From positions 177,133 through 241,132 of the forward strand of contig BCLD01000023.1 in NCBI GenBank assembly GCA_001600875.1: 64,000 nt of DNA, in the 5' to 3' direction. Below, in pieces: positions 23,226 through 33,633 of this stretch. Source of the DNA: Solicoccozyma terricola (lineage: Eukaryota; Basidiomycota; Tremellomycetes; Filobasidiales; Piskurozymaceae). The position numbers were made by a program, and so were the translations under genes. Under the pieces are notes generated by a model, which was not told the origin of the DNA, did no database searches, and was given only the letters and a program-made list of their open reading frames with translations. Position 1 is the first letter of the stretch, and each line of letters begins with the position of its first letter.

Positions 23226-23282
23226 GATTGTCCTGGAGTTGGCTCGTTCGAGCGAGGAATTGGATGGCCGATACGTCCCAAC

Positions 23283-23313
23283 GAGAGCATGAGCATGAGC
23301 ATGAGCATGAGCA
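23283..23313. repeat. (GAGCAT)n microsatellite
   Basis: Five consecutive GAGCAT-type units upstream of the membrane-protein gene. Confidence 0.85.
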
Positions 23314-23415
23314 TGAACGCTACGACGTGGAAGCTACCAGGTAACCAGGACCAGCACCTCCCGCCGAGCTGCCTCCGTCCGTGCACAATGACGTGTCGAG
23401 GCAGCAGCAGGGCTG

Positions 23416-24180
23416 CTATGTGGATAGTTTGTGACCAGTTTGACTGGACTCGTATTGGAAAGTAGGCCCTAAACAAAGGATTCCGATGATGACGGCCGCC
23501 ACGGTGATGCCGGTCGCTACTATCGTCCAAGCAAGCTTTGCCGTGCCTATGCCCCAGACGTATGCCGAGGTCTCGTATATGGCCGTGATGGTGACATGAA
23601 GCGACGGAAGCTCAGGAAGATCGGAACTGCGACTGTCTTCTGCCGAGCCTGAACACTTTCGTCATTCCCCGCCAGTACCCCTCCCGTGTTCGAGGATGCC
23701 GTGGGAATTGACAATTTGTCCCGTTGCTCCGCATCTATCATGCTCGGGCGGCCACCACCACCCCTGCGTCAAATACGGCTTTAACAACACTGGTTGATCT
23801 TTGGGATATCGGCAGCCTGAAGATCGCTGAGCAGGACCCTCGGCAGCATGCCCATTATGTCGCCACCGTTCTCCCACATGTAGGCCAACCAACACCGAGT
23901 TCGATCTGCCAAGGTCGAATCCTGTAATTACCACAGGATCTCCGCATGGTCTTGCAACTGTTACTGAGGCTCAGTCTGAGCCATACGCTCAAGAGAACGT
24001 AATGTTGTGAGGGGTGTCTATCGCGGTAATCCATTCCCTCATTCTCGTCGTCTCCATCTCCTCGCTCTGTCTTAGCGGCTAGATCTGAATCCACGAGACC
24101 TCGAAAGACCGGCGGCACCTGACAGAGGTCGGTCCGGTCGTAACAGTGTAAGAACTTGATGTAAGAACTTGACCACCACA
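23416..24180 (-). pseudogene. Decayed or poorly resolved membrane-protein gene
   Basis: The most convincing part is an exon-like stretch from 23648 to a stop at 23416. It encodes about 76 residues with one strong membrane segment (LAWTIVATGITVAAVIIGIL) preceded by ITAIYETSAYVWGIG, and it follows a possible acceptor. Upstream minus-strand pieces look coding (for example near 23880-23800, with MLPRVLLSDLQAADIPKINQ) but cannot be joined without stops. I cannot tell a degraded gene from a gene with missed introns. Confidence 0.35.
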
Positions 24181-24445
24181 CCAGCTTAACTCAGTCACTC
24201 CAGCCACCTGAGGATGATCTAAAGACATGGGTGGAAAGGGACAGAGACAGGGTGCCTACCCTGACTGTTTACCCCGACTTTTGCTAGTCTTTTTGGTAGG
24301 GTTCTGGTCCGACCGTCACTTGACTGATTACATAATCGCCACCCAACACCAACCAACCAACCAACCACCACCACCTCATATCGTTCACCATCGTCGTCGA
24401 CATCCATCAACCCCGTCGTCCACATCCAGCGTTCGCAGCAGAAGC

Positions 24446-26652
24446 ATGACCGCCGCCGCCGCCGCCGCATCGTCTGCGTCGGACTCTGGAAGAAGCCCAG
24501 TATCGGCAAAGCAACAGCTGAAGAATGAGCAGCTCCAGATTGGCAAGGCAGGGCTGTTGAAAACCGACCGCATGGGGCTGAAAGAGGTCGCGAGCAAGCG
24601 ACTTCCGAGAGTTGCGTGGATTCCCCGGACCCTTTGGATGGATAGGGATCAAGCGGATTTCGATATGGTCGTGAGAGCACACTTGAAGTTGAGCGACGGT
24701 GTGAGTCGGGGTGGACTGGCTGGCGTCAACCTATCGCCGATCGCCCCTTCCTTGCTATGTGGCATCCCATTTCCTGACCCTTTCCTCTACTTTCTGCGTT
24801 CACACACACAAACACACACAAACACACACATCCCGCTCCTCCTACCCACCCACCCACCCATCAGACCTCCTCGGAACCCGTTCAATACCACTTCAGCGAA
24901 GACATCATCGTCGATTCCCAATACCTCGTCGTCTCCGGCCTTCCATCCGAGCTCCTCAGTACCATCTCCCACATCTCAAACAACACACATCGACGAATTC
25001 AAAATTTAGCAAACTCTGGTATTGAAGCTACGACGAAGGGTCAATGGAAGAGGGTGGTGACGAGAGCGATTGAATTATTGGTCTTTGAGATAGATAGAGA
25101 ACAGCTATTGATGACACAGTGAGTTTTTTCAAGACGGTCGTGGTCGTGGGTGGTTTCAATGCGCCGGATTTAATCCCCATTTCCTCGCTCACCCTCACAC
25201 CGTCCGCCCGTCCGTCCGTCCACCATTCATCCCGCTCCCCGCCCCCCGCACCCCGACCCGCACCCTTCAACCAGAGACAACCCACGAAGCGACCCATCCG
25301 CACGATGGACCCTCAAATTGACAGACCTACCGATACTCAAAGCGGACGGTGCGATCGGGATCGACTTGAACAGCCTCGATATTCAAGGTCTTCCATCTTA
25401 TTTAGACTCTGTTGGATTCCTGTATGGGCTGATTGGGAGCGTGTGTTTCGGGCCTTCAGATTGTACGCGCTTTTCCTTGCTTTACTCAGGGAGAATTCTC
25501 AACACTCTTCATTGTTAGCTGATCATGCACGTTGCACCTCACCCCACCCTTAACAGTCGGCGACTCCCCTCCGTTTCCATTCTTCATCAGCGAAGTGAAA
25601 CCTCCGAACGGCGACCCTGTACATGGGAAAAATCAGATGGTTACTCTGATGATGTTGTCTCTGGAAGCGTGGGTGTACACCAAGGAGAGGGTGAAGATGG
25701 CGAGGGATGGTGGAATTGACCGAGAGGAGACCGCGGCGGACGCGATAACAGAAGAATATCCAGCAGTGGTTGATGGATTGACGGCGGCTCTCAATCCGGC
25801 GTCAACAATGCAGGCGTCGACATCATTTCAGAGACCTTCCTCTCAGGTGCAATCCTCAAGGCGTTCAACGCCGGCGCTCGTTGAAGACTCGGTTGGAATC
25901 GACACGCCTTCCATGGTGTATGGATTGTTGGCGCACGGTGAGAAATGGACTTTTTATGCAATGTCTAGAGAGAACGTGGAACAGGAAAGGTCTTTTGTGA
26001 GTGATATAACCCCCGGTCAGAGATTTTAAGCGAGAACCGGTGAGAACTGACGACGAGCCATTTTCTAACCGCTCACCGCTCTTGCCGTTCACCCCCCCCC
26101 CCCCTCCCTTCACCCACACGTTCCAAAAATCAGTACTGCGTCGAGATCGGGACACACATAGTATCCACTTCAAAAGGATACTACGAAGCGCTCGTCGTCC
26201 TTGCTGGGATCATCAAGATCGGCCTCGCTTACCGTGACACAATACGTAACCTCTTGTCAACTGTTGCGGCCGACCAACGAATTCAAGCCAACTTGAGATC
26301 GCTTGGAGCCGGGGGTGGGTCCAGTTTACCAGTCGATGCTGGAGTCGGTGGTGGTACTGGCGGCGATGGAGGAAGAGGAAACGAGCCAGGTGGCCGCGGG
26401 GGCGGAGGCAGCATCCGCGGTCAGAAGCGACCTCGTGATAACAGCGATCAAGATCAGTACTACTCTCGACCTCCTCCCTCGCGCTCTGCGACAAGTCACC
26501 CGGCTCCTCGGGATCATAATGGCAATGGCGAGTCATCAGGCAACCTCGTTTTCGAGTTCGAAGAGGGGTCAGATGAGGTGTGGGAACCCTCGGATAGGAT
26601 CAGCCAGTGGTTGGCTGCCGACCGCGACCCGTCGTCTGTAGCCGAGGGATGA
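24446..26652 (+). CDS. PD-(D/E)XK nuclease-like protein (PDDEXK_12-type), copy 1
   Basis: Exons 24446-24700, 24865-25118, 25275-25462, 25557-25996 and 26134-26652 give 551 codons in frame. An Ala/Ser-rich N-terminus is followed by a helical region. The nuclease-like core comes next: Asp194 in ILKADGAIGI, then the E-x-K signature Glu244/Lys246 in FPFFISEVK, a GKNQM motif, and beta strands MVYGLLAHGEKWTFYAM and YCVEIGTHIVS before GYYEALVVLAGIIKI. The tail is Gly/Arg-rich and low in complexity. These features match the fungal PD-(D/E)XK nuclease-like family. Proteins of this type are multicopy in many fungi, and their DNase activity is mostly unproven. A second copy with the same order of motifs is encoded at 39393-42199. 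Role in this cell is unknown. Confidence 0.82.
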
Positions 26653-26880
26653 ACCGCCGCATGCAGCCGATGATACATCATCCATCCATCTACCATAGGA
26701 GCAGCCATCTGCAGCCGAGGGATGCACCGCCGCATGCCGCCGATGATACATTAACCATCCATCTACCATAGGAGCCATCTACCATAGGAGCAGCCATCTG
26801 CAGCCGAGGGATGCACCGCCGCATGCCGCCGATGATACATCATCCATCCATCTACCACAGGAGCAGCACATCGACGAGGA
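26637..26880. repeat. Three tandem copies of a ~73-90 bp unit
   Basis: A unit containing GCAGCCGAGGGATG, CCGCCGCATGC, CGCCGATGATACAT and CCATCCATCTACCA is repeated three times directly after the nuclease-gene stop codon. The first copy includes that stop, so array expansion may have changed the C-terminus. Confidence 0.8.
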
Positions 26881-27162
26881 CGCTACGGCCTAGTCAGTGG
26901 GACCTCGAGTCGTCCCTACATCTACGCTGGACTGTTGCTCCCGGCCGAGTTCCGCGAACCCGTTTATGTTGCAGAGGAAACCGAGTGGTGTGGTCTGGAA
27001 TATCCTTTAGGACGTGTCGACAGTGATGGGAAAGGTACGCTGTGCATCTATTCACGATTGGCATTGATCATTGACCGTCCCTTACTGTCACTTGCGATAG
27101 GACCACATGCGCACACAACATGGCGCGAACCTCTCGACATCTTACGGACATCTACTACGTAG
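26860..27162 (+). CDS. Two exon-like blocks of an unidentified gene 3' end
   Basis: Downstream of the tandem array, 26873-27034 reads RGRYGLVSGTSSRPYIYAGL, LLPAEFREPVYVAEETEWCG and ends at a donor. After an intron, about 27101-27162 reads GPHAHTTWREPLDIL to a TAG. The composition looks coding. The 5' part cannot be connected because the array carries stops in this frame. It may be a separate gene or a tail severed from the nuclease gene by the repeat. No family recognised. Confidence 0.4.
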   Translation, partial: GAAHRRGRYGLVSGTSSRPYIYAGLLLPAEFREPVYVAEETEWCGLEYPLGRVDSDGKGTLCIYSRLALIIDRPLLSLAIGPHAHTTWREPLDILRTSTT

Positions 27163-27531
27163 AGCCGTTCACGACGCTCGCTTTCCTTTCACCTTTCCTC
27201 TTCCTACACCACGAGATTCTTCCTTTTACCGGCCGATGACGACAATAACGCATTCAGACTCCGAGGGTGTCACGACTTGGTAGTTTGGTAGGGTCGTAAC
27301 AGAGAGAATGCTTAAAGCAGTCAGATACGACGGGGACCACCTCCTCTATCATCCTCAGTGTAATATGTGGCGGCGACACGAGAGACAATGACATGACGAC
27401 ATTTACGGTTGAAGCGGTCCCGATGAGACACAACAACTAATTGGAACAAGAACATCATTTGACCATCTACATTACGCCAACGCCCTTTACATATTTAGCC
27501 GGGGGCCACTAACATATACATCCCACTATTG

Positions 27532-27660
27532 AGAGTCACATGTGTCCACAAAGCAAACATCATGAAGCTCGGTGATGGTCTTTTCATCAACACTTGCAAG
27601 GCTGTCTCTGAAGAGTACAAGTTGAGCGGTATCGCATTTGATAGTATGATCGTTGACAAC
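27532..27660 (+). pseudogene. Single-exon relic of mitochondrial NAD-isocitrate dehydrogenase
   Basis: 43 codons beginning [18 protein letters not shown] and ending [11 protein letters not shown] match the strongly conserved isocitrate-binding and metal-binding stretch of NAD-dependent isocitrate dehydrogenase subunits ([15 protein letters not shown], ..MIVDN). Immediately before and after, similarity stops, and no other exon of the enzyme lies nearby. This is a displaced fragment of a housekeeping gene, not a working enzyme. Confidence 0.75.
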
Positions 27661-29165
27661 TGGCGGCCATGGTCAGCCCCATTACCTTCCACCAGACGAA
27701 TGCCAACGACCCGATTCGATCAATGTAAAGTTTCATGCTCCACCTACGGGACGCCTCGACCGAAGAGCTTTTCTCAACGTATGCCTGGATCTTGCTCAAA
27801 CTTACTGCCAGATCTGCGCCGCGACTTTGTAGCCGCGCGGGGGCAGGTTTCGGTTTCGGTGTCGATGACGGACGACGTGTGAGCGCTGACTGATGATAGC
27901 AAGTCGACGTGCGTGTGCGTGCGCGTTGAATAATCCCAGAGACATCTTCGATTGCGATGGGAAAGTTTTTTTGGTCGGGAAGATGGGGAAGTATGATCAC
28001 TGTTGTCAGTGACATGAAAAATGCCGCCTGGCGTCTGCACTCACTATTGCTCAGTGAATGAAACCGACCCTGCCGTGCATTATGTAGAGTAGGCTGGTAG
28101 GTACTCTTGGCCTACCGTCCAACTTATTCCGGTAACATCTTGGATTCAAACGGGTGTGAATGCGACGACTGGGTGAAGCAGGGTTGGGATTTACGGAATC
28201 GCCAACCGCCCACCAAAAATGGTGATGAAACCAGTCCGGGGGAAACTTGCATGGACGGTGGAGCTGTCAAAGTGCGTCGCAAGAGTCAGTTGCATATCTC
28301 ACATTGGAAATTCCACGCTTGAACTCACTCCAGCGCGGACCCTGCCTATACCTCGCGTTGCGTTTAAGCGAAGGGGATGGACGCCAAGTGGAGGGGTTAC
28401 GAAAAAACCTATGTCGATTCCGTGACGACAGTTGGGCATCAGCATCAGATGAATTAACTGCGTGCGTTTTTCGGAGCGGCGAGTGTTTGTTGCCTGTTCT
28501 TTTGTCTCGATTGTTTTGGGGTTGCAATGGCATAACACATGGCGTTTGCCAGCAACGTCTCCCCGATATCAGATGAGAGACCGTCGATAGGAAAGAAGTA
28601 TCTGCGGAGATGTGTTAGTTCGGTGTAGATCTGCAAAGGCATGTCATCGATATAGCGACAGCGACGTGTCCAGATTTGCCACTGCCAGTCAAAAGGTTGG
28701 GGGTGGATAAGAGGACGGCAGCGACGCAGACTCGGGAACACAAGGGCCAGGGAGGGAGGGGCGACATCAGCTGCGACAGTCGATGTGAGTGGCGGCGAGT
28801 CGTGGTATGGTAAGCTTCTAGCAATCCTCGTCCTCGCGGCCAATCATACACACCTTACATTGAACCAGTGATAGGCGTCGTACAGCGTCGAGCTGGCTCA
28901 ATGCATTATCCCCGATTGGCTAGTCCACCCGTCCTCCACCCGTCCTCCACTCTCTCTGATCATCACGATTCCCTCCCTCCCTATCATACTTTATCACAAA
29001 GTTTCCGCAGAGGAATGTTGAGACATCAAGNNGGGGGGGGGGGGGGGGGGGGGGGGGGTNGGCATTCGTTACTCGTAGGTAGCTCGTAAGCCTCGGCGGG
29101 TTAGTCACCCCGCCCCCGGTCGCCGTTGGGATCCGCGGTGCAGAGGGGGTGGACGGTCATTGTTT
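27661..29165. other. Gene-poor stretch
   Basis: No convincing gene. A minus-strand stretch at 28620-28460 (HLRRYFFPIDGLSSDIGETL) looks coding but stands alone. A long poly-G tract with flanking Ns lies at 29031-29060. A trinucleotide-poor, CT-rich region precedes it. Confidence 0.4.
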
Positions 29166-29295
29166 GAAAATCACGTGATCCAGCTCGCCCCGACAATGGG
29201 GAACTCTTGCTCTCTCTCTCTCTCGCTTGGTTTTGGCTCCACGACATGCATAGCATCTGGGGAACAGGTGTCTGTATCTGTGGGACATGGTTCGT
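29165..29295 (+). repeat. Dispersed ~130-bp repeat, copy 1
   Basis: Contains TTGAAAATCACGTGAT, CAGCTCGCCC, GACAAT, ATAGCATCTGG, GAACAGGTGTCTGTA and CTGTGGGACATGGTT. The same ordered blocks recur at 42208-42325. Copy 1 has an extra CT-rich insertion. It may be a remnant of a mobile element or a shared promoter module. Confidence 0.65.
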
Positions 29296-29449
29296 TCTAT
29301 CATTAGTTCCCCCCTCTTTCGTTTAAGAGGTAGACAATTATGGCCCGCTATTCAGACAGACGTACATACATACATAAAAGTAGCAAGGAAGAAGCCAGGC
29401 GAAGACTTGGATGAGAAGGTGTGCTTGCCTGCTTGGAATGTGATTACAG

Positions 29450-29486
29450 GGTGCGGGGTGCGGGGTACGGGGTGCGGGGTGCGGTA
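29450..29486. repeat. GTGCGGG-type minisatellite
   Basis: About five units of GGTGCGGG/GGTACGGG in a row. Confidence 0.8.
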
Positions 29487-30009
29487 CAAAGAGGAGAAGA
29501 GGCGCGTCAAGGGGCTTTCTGACTTTCTCTCATGTAGGTAAACGACTAGCCAGACCGAGAACAATAGAGAAGCTAGACGTCTGGAGTCGTTAGAGAGCCA
29601 GAGGCATGATATGTAGCTAGCTAGCTACGCTGGAGTGATGCGGAGACAAGTCCGAGCGAGAGCCGGACCTAGAGATATTGGATGTCCGTCAAGTGTATCT
29701 TTGGTGACCCGGTAGGTGTCAGTCAACAAGGTCACTTTTTCCACGTTGCATAGACCTTTTACATCCCAAGGATCCCAAGGCACCCGACATCATCTGTGAA
29801 CCCCCCCCCCCCCCTCCTCTCCAGGACATGCTGTTGTTGTGTACGTACCCTCACCTTTTCCTAAGTGTTGAGCCCGGCGGCTCTCATATCGGTCACGTGC
29901 GCAAGTCAGGTCCGGGTCGGGGTGGTTCAACTCGGCGGCCATCCATCCATCCATCCATCACCAACAACGTCTCTCACCGTCCTCGTTTCCCAACCGTTTC
30001 TCACCCGTC

Positions 30010-31393
30010 ATGTCTCGTCGTCTTCGTTCCAGTACTACGAGCACTTCAGCTGCTGCGGCGAACACTAGTCGTGTTGGTCGCAAGTACCTCAAAACGATCG
30101 ATTCGGACTGGGGTAATAACGTCGCTACCATTCGGGTCAAGGAAGAAAGGCATGGCCTTGATCTCGCTGTCGTTCCGGAAGAGTTCATGAGAGATTCCGG
30201 AGATGATACTTGGTCGTACATCTACAAGGTCCTCCAAATGGTGACCGAATGCGATGGGAATGGGATGGTGTATGGTGCGGACGGCACGGCGTATCCGAGG
30301 ACGAGCGAGGCCGTCCCGTTGGCAGGCATGTATGTGCTCAGAATGACAGGTGGGTGGGATGAAAAAAACAAAAATGTCCACCGTTCCAACTCGATTCAAT
30401 GCCATCCTCTATTTTTACAACTCTGTTTCCTTGTTGCTTGCCAACAAAGACGATGACAACGAAAACATCGACGTCCCGATCTCTAAAGGTCCCGCCAACA
30501 AACGAGGAAAGCTGCTCGGCGCTCCTAACCTTGATGATGAGTCGGAGAGCACGGTCAGCGGATCCTCAACGTCAAGCGTCGGTCAAGTGAGTTCTTCCGG
30601 GGTGACGATACGCACACTCTTCCCCGGCCGAATGGCTGACAATATGCCCCGCTGGCCACCGCTCCCCCTCCCAAAACTCGCTTATCAAGTCCAACCTGAA
30701 AACGCTTCTCCTGATTCGGGAACACGGAAAGTGCTTCGTTAGTGATGAATGGTACGAAGCTTGCACCATTGCACACATCGTACCGTTCAGCAGACAGGAC
30801 GTAAGTCGCTGCTATCGCCGCCGCCGCCGCGCCTCCACCATCGATTCCGCTGTAGCCAGCTTTTGACGGTAGCATCCGGATGACTCTCATGTTTCGGTGC
30901 CGGCTTCTTCCTTTTTCCCTTTCTACGGGCTCTTGGTGGTCAGATCTATGAGGAGATCTACGGCTCAAACTACGATAGTCAGCTGTTCAAACCGTCGTCT
31001 GCCCTCCTGCTCAGAGATGACCTCCATCGAGCATATGACCGGTTTGAGTGGTCGATATATTGCCATGACGTGAGTGTTTCTCCGGCCGGTTGCACTAGGC
31101 GGCTCAACGATCTGGCTAACGGATCACCCGGCGATCGCCAATAAAACACATACACCCAGGACGGCGCGTTCTATGTCCACATGTTCTACTACACTGTCCC
31201 ACATTACCGTCAATATCACGGAAAAAGGATCGATCCAGACACGAGGCTCTCATACAAAGACTCGGCGCGCAGGACGGAAACGCCGGATCGTGACCTGCTC
31301 CGATGGCACTACAAGCAATGCGTTCAAGCAAGGGTACGCGGATACGCTTACGATATGAACCTCAACCGGCAGGGCGGTGAACAGCTCTCGTAG
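30010..31393 (+). CDS. HNH endonuclease-domain protein (HNH_2-type)
   Basis: Exons 30010-30349, 30450-30586, 30690-30800, 30944-31069 and 31160-31393 give 315 codons. The first ~115 residues form an uncharacterised N-terminal module, followed by an acidic/Ser-rich linker. The nuclease-like part follows: LLLIREHGKCFVSD, then the first His in CTIAHIVPFSRQD, then SSALLLRDDLHRAYDRFEWS with the second conserved His, and beta strands DGAFYVHMFYYT. The C-terminus (LLRWHYKQCVQARVRGY) is typical of fungal HNH_2 proteins, which are lineage-expanded in basidiomycetes. The two usual zinc-binding Cys pairs are not evident, so activity is uncertain. It lies between two PD-(D/E)XK-like genes in the accessory region. 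Confidence 0.85.
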
Positions 31394-31600
31394 TTTTCAG
31401 CCGGGTGCCACCCGCGTCGTGCCATCACTCCACCGTCGGGTTCGCCCTTCTCACACACACTTCGCCTCTTGCAAACGCCATAAACGTGTGGCGATGGTGT
31501 CACGCCATGGTGTCACGCCATGGGTCGGTCATCCCTCTCCTCACCACCCTTGTCTTCACCTTATGATCGCCCTTCCACCTAGACTACTACCTGGGTGACT

Positions 31601-32149
31601 TCAATGCATGGCATACAGACGTTGTACGAATCGTTTCCCATTGAGAAACTCGCCTCCATATTGTGCAACGATTTTCGAAAACACAGGGCCGATACCTCCG
31701 CCTCTTTCGTACTGGACACAGTGCTGCAGTTCGTGCAGAATGGTGAGGAGATCATTGTAGTCCACGTTGGGACCTTGAATATGGATGGTGCCCTTGATGA
31801 AGATATTATAGCCGATGGTGATTGCATATTGTTCTATGTGCGAGTTCTCATGGTATGATACTTTGGTGAGATCAATATGATCGTACATGTGCTGGTCCTG
31901 TAGCACGATCCTGAGCCACAACGGTAGTGCCCTGTGAGATGGGGCGTCGAGGAAGAGCGCCGCAAAGTAGGCAGCAGCCAAAGGTCCCACTGTCGGGATA
32001 CCGGTGAAGGCGACGAGCAATGCATCTTTTTCGAGCGGCTGAACGACATGCTTATCGAGATTACGAAGATTGGTTCCCAGCACACCGTTCTTGTTCGTCG
32101 GATCGAGATCCTTCCACTGCGCTTCCTTGATGGCGTTGAACCAACCCAT
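31601..32149 (-). CDS. HELxH metallopeptidase-like protein (DUF4157-like), intronless
   Basis: A single exon of 182 residues, unusual among these intron-rich genes. A hydrophobic stretch near residues 43-68 (PTVGPLAAAYFAALFLDAP) is followed by a domain with an ordered strand (YAITIGYNIFIKG) and then HELQH at residues 139-143 within LLTILHELQHCVQYERGG. The HExxH-like signature, the following VQYE(R) and the terminal Tyr-rich segment resemble bacterial DUF4157-type zinc peptidase-like domains (HEL.HV.QY). The second residue pair gives a HELxH rather than a gluzincin with a distant Glu that I could identify. No signal peptide. The gene is convergent with the HNH gene, 207 bases apart. Horizontal acquisition from bacteria is possible; catalytic activity is unproven. 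Confidence 0.75.
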   Translation of the reverse strand: MGWFNAIKEAQWKDLDPTNKNGVLGTNLRNLDKHVVQPLEKDALLVAFTGIPTVGPLAAAYFAALFLDAPSHRALPLWLRIVLQDQHMYDHIDLTKVSYHENSHIEQYAITIGYNIFIKGTIHIQGPNVDYNDLLTILHELQHCVQYERGGGIGPVFSKIVAQYGGEFLNGKRFVQRLYAMH

Positions 32150-33005
32150 GTGAGGTGATCAAGGTGGTGTGTGTGTGAGCGGGTAGTGTTCCACTTTGCT
32201 GTGCGGTGTAATGTATATTGCTGAGAATAAATTGTAGGCAAAAAGAGGAAGATTGTCGCGTGGCGAGAGTGCTCTATCTGTAGCTCTATATACGCCCAGT
32301 CTGGTGAAGCTCTTTGTCGATCACCCTTCGTTCCACCGGCTTGCTTCCTGTTGTGAACGGATAAATCTGACCTGAGACCACCGGGCGTAACTTGCAGACA
32401 GTCAATGCCTGATGGATCAGCTGTCTCCGTGTCTCGGCTCCGGCGACCTTCCCGTCACCTTCATCTCCACACTATCATCGTCGTCCCGCCTCAAGGTGTA
32501 GATCTGAATCTAACAGCGAGGGATCCCGAAATCTGTCATCGCTCATCTGTCAAGCCTTCACCTCGTGCCGATAGTTGGCTCGACGGTAAGCTGTCACGGT
32601 TGGACGAGCAATTCCTTCTCACTCTTGCTAACCCTCAACCCATCCTTTGGCTTGGATGTCATACGAACCGTAACTGTCGCTTTCGCAGTCTTTGAGAGCC
32701 AGAGGCGTAATTCGAGCCCGAAGGCATTGTCTCTAGAGGTGGTCTCGAAATTATGGAAGAAGACTACATAGAGTATAGAGGGCGTGCTCGAGGTCATCAA
32801 AGCTGAGCCGGAAGATGAGGTTGCCAGCGATAGTCAGGTACTCGAACTTGAAGCTATCAAAGGTGGTGATCCAGCCACCTCTTTCCCTCTCAGCTAGCAT
32901 CGGTAATGCGAGTGGAATCGTAATAATGAAGTGACATGCTTTTTAACTAAATTGAGTGGAGCTCAGTTGAAGGTAGACAATGAAGAGGCTCATGGCCGCA
33001 GTATG
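32150..33005. other. Intergenic, no supported gene
   Basis: About 850 bases. A TATA-like TGTAGCTCTATATACGC lies near 32280, suiting a promoter for the minus-strand peptidase-like gene. Other open stretches have no family features. Confidence 0.45.
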
Positions 33006-33633
33006 TTACAAATCAAGAATCAGAGTCTGTTCCATGTCTGGGGTCGCCTCAAAGGATATCCGACCCGCAGGTAGAAAAACGAGAGCCACCAAAGCTCCAC
33101 CACGGACTTGAGGATAGTGATGGGTACCCGGTCCAGGGCATGTCCACCCATCGCCCTGCCACCCGTGCATGCCCATCAGCTCTGCTGTCGGATCAAGCCG
33201 CACGATGCAGTTGATCTCCCCGTAGGGATGAGCGTGGTACTGCCCACAGTACTCCTCCATGCTGTTCATATACACGGCGGTGATGCTGAAATAGTGCGTC
33301 TCCGAACTGGGCAAAGCGATCTTGCCTCTTCGGTATTTGTGGCCATCGAGCTCAGTCTCTGCCACCCAGCCTTCCTCCAGTCCCTGTCGTATGTACTTGC
33401 AGAAGTCCTCATAGTACGGATTACCCGGGCCGTACTCCGTATTTAATTTCTTCTCCAGTTCCTTTCCCGGGGTCCTGGAAAAAGATGTCAAACCACAGAG
33501 ACAGATACCTCGAGGAAATATGAGCTCACAAATTTTTGATCTCATCGAAGAACTCGAGGCATTTTGCAAGGCATTTTTGCGCACTGGGGTACTTGGACAC
33601 GTCTAGTACAGAGGCTGGGTCATGTCCGGCCAT
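33006..33633 (-). CDS. DUF4863 protein, 4-hydroxylaminobenzoate lyase-like
   Basis: Exons 33633-33530 and 33474-33006 give 190 codons; the first ATG (MAGHDPASVLDV) is used. After a helical N-terminus come YYEDFCKYIRQGLEEGW, the cupin-like core with KYRRGKIALP, VYMNSMEEYCGQYHAHPYGE (two His likely to bind a metal), GMHGWQGDGWTCPGPGTHHY and ALVALVFLPAGRISFE. This order matches bacterial DUF4863 proteins such as PnbB, which converts 4-hydroxylaminobenzoate to protocatechuate in nitrobenzoate degradation. Whether the fungal protein has that activity is unknown. A second protein of aromatic-hydroxylamine chemistry, a HabA-like membrane protein, is encoded 11 kb away. Confidence 0.85.

Noticed and set aside
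24787..24972. Minus-strand frame opposite the first PD-(D/E)XK gene
   Set aside because: Antisense of a CA-rich intron and coding exon.
28454..28843. 129-residue minus-strand frame
   Set aside because: Only its last third looks coding. No splice partners, start context or family could be found.
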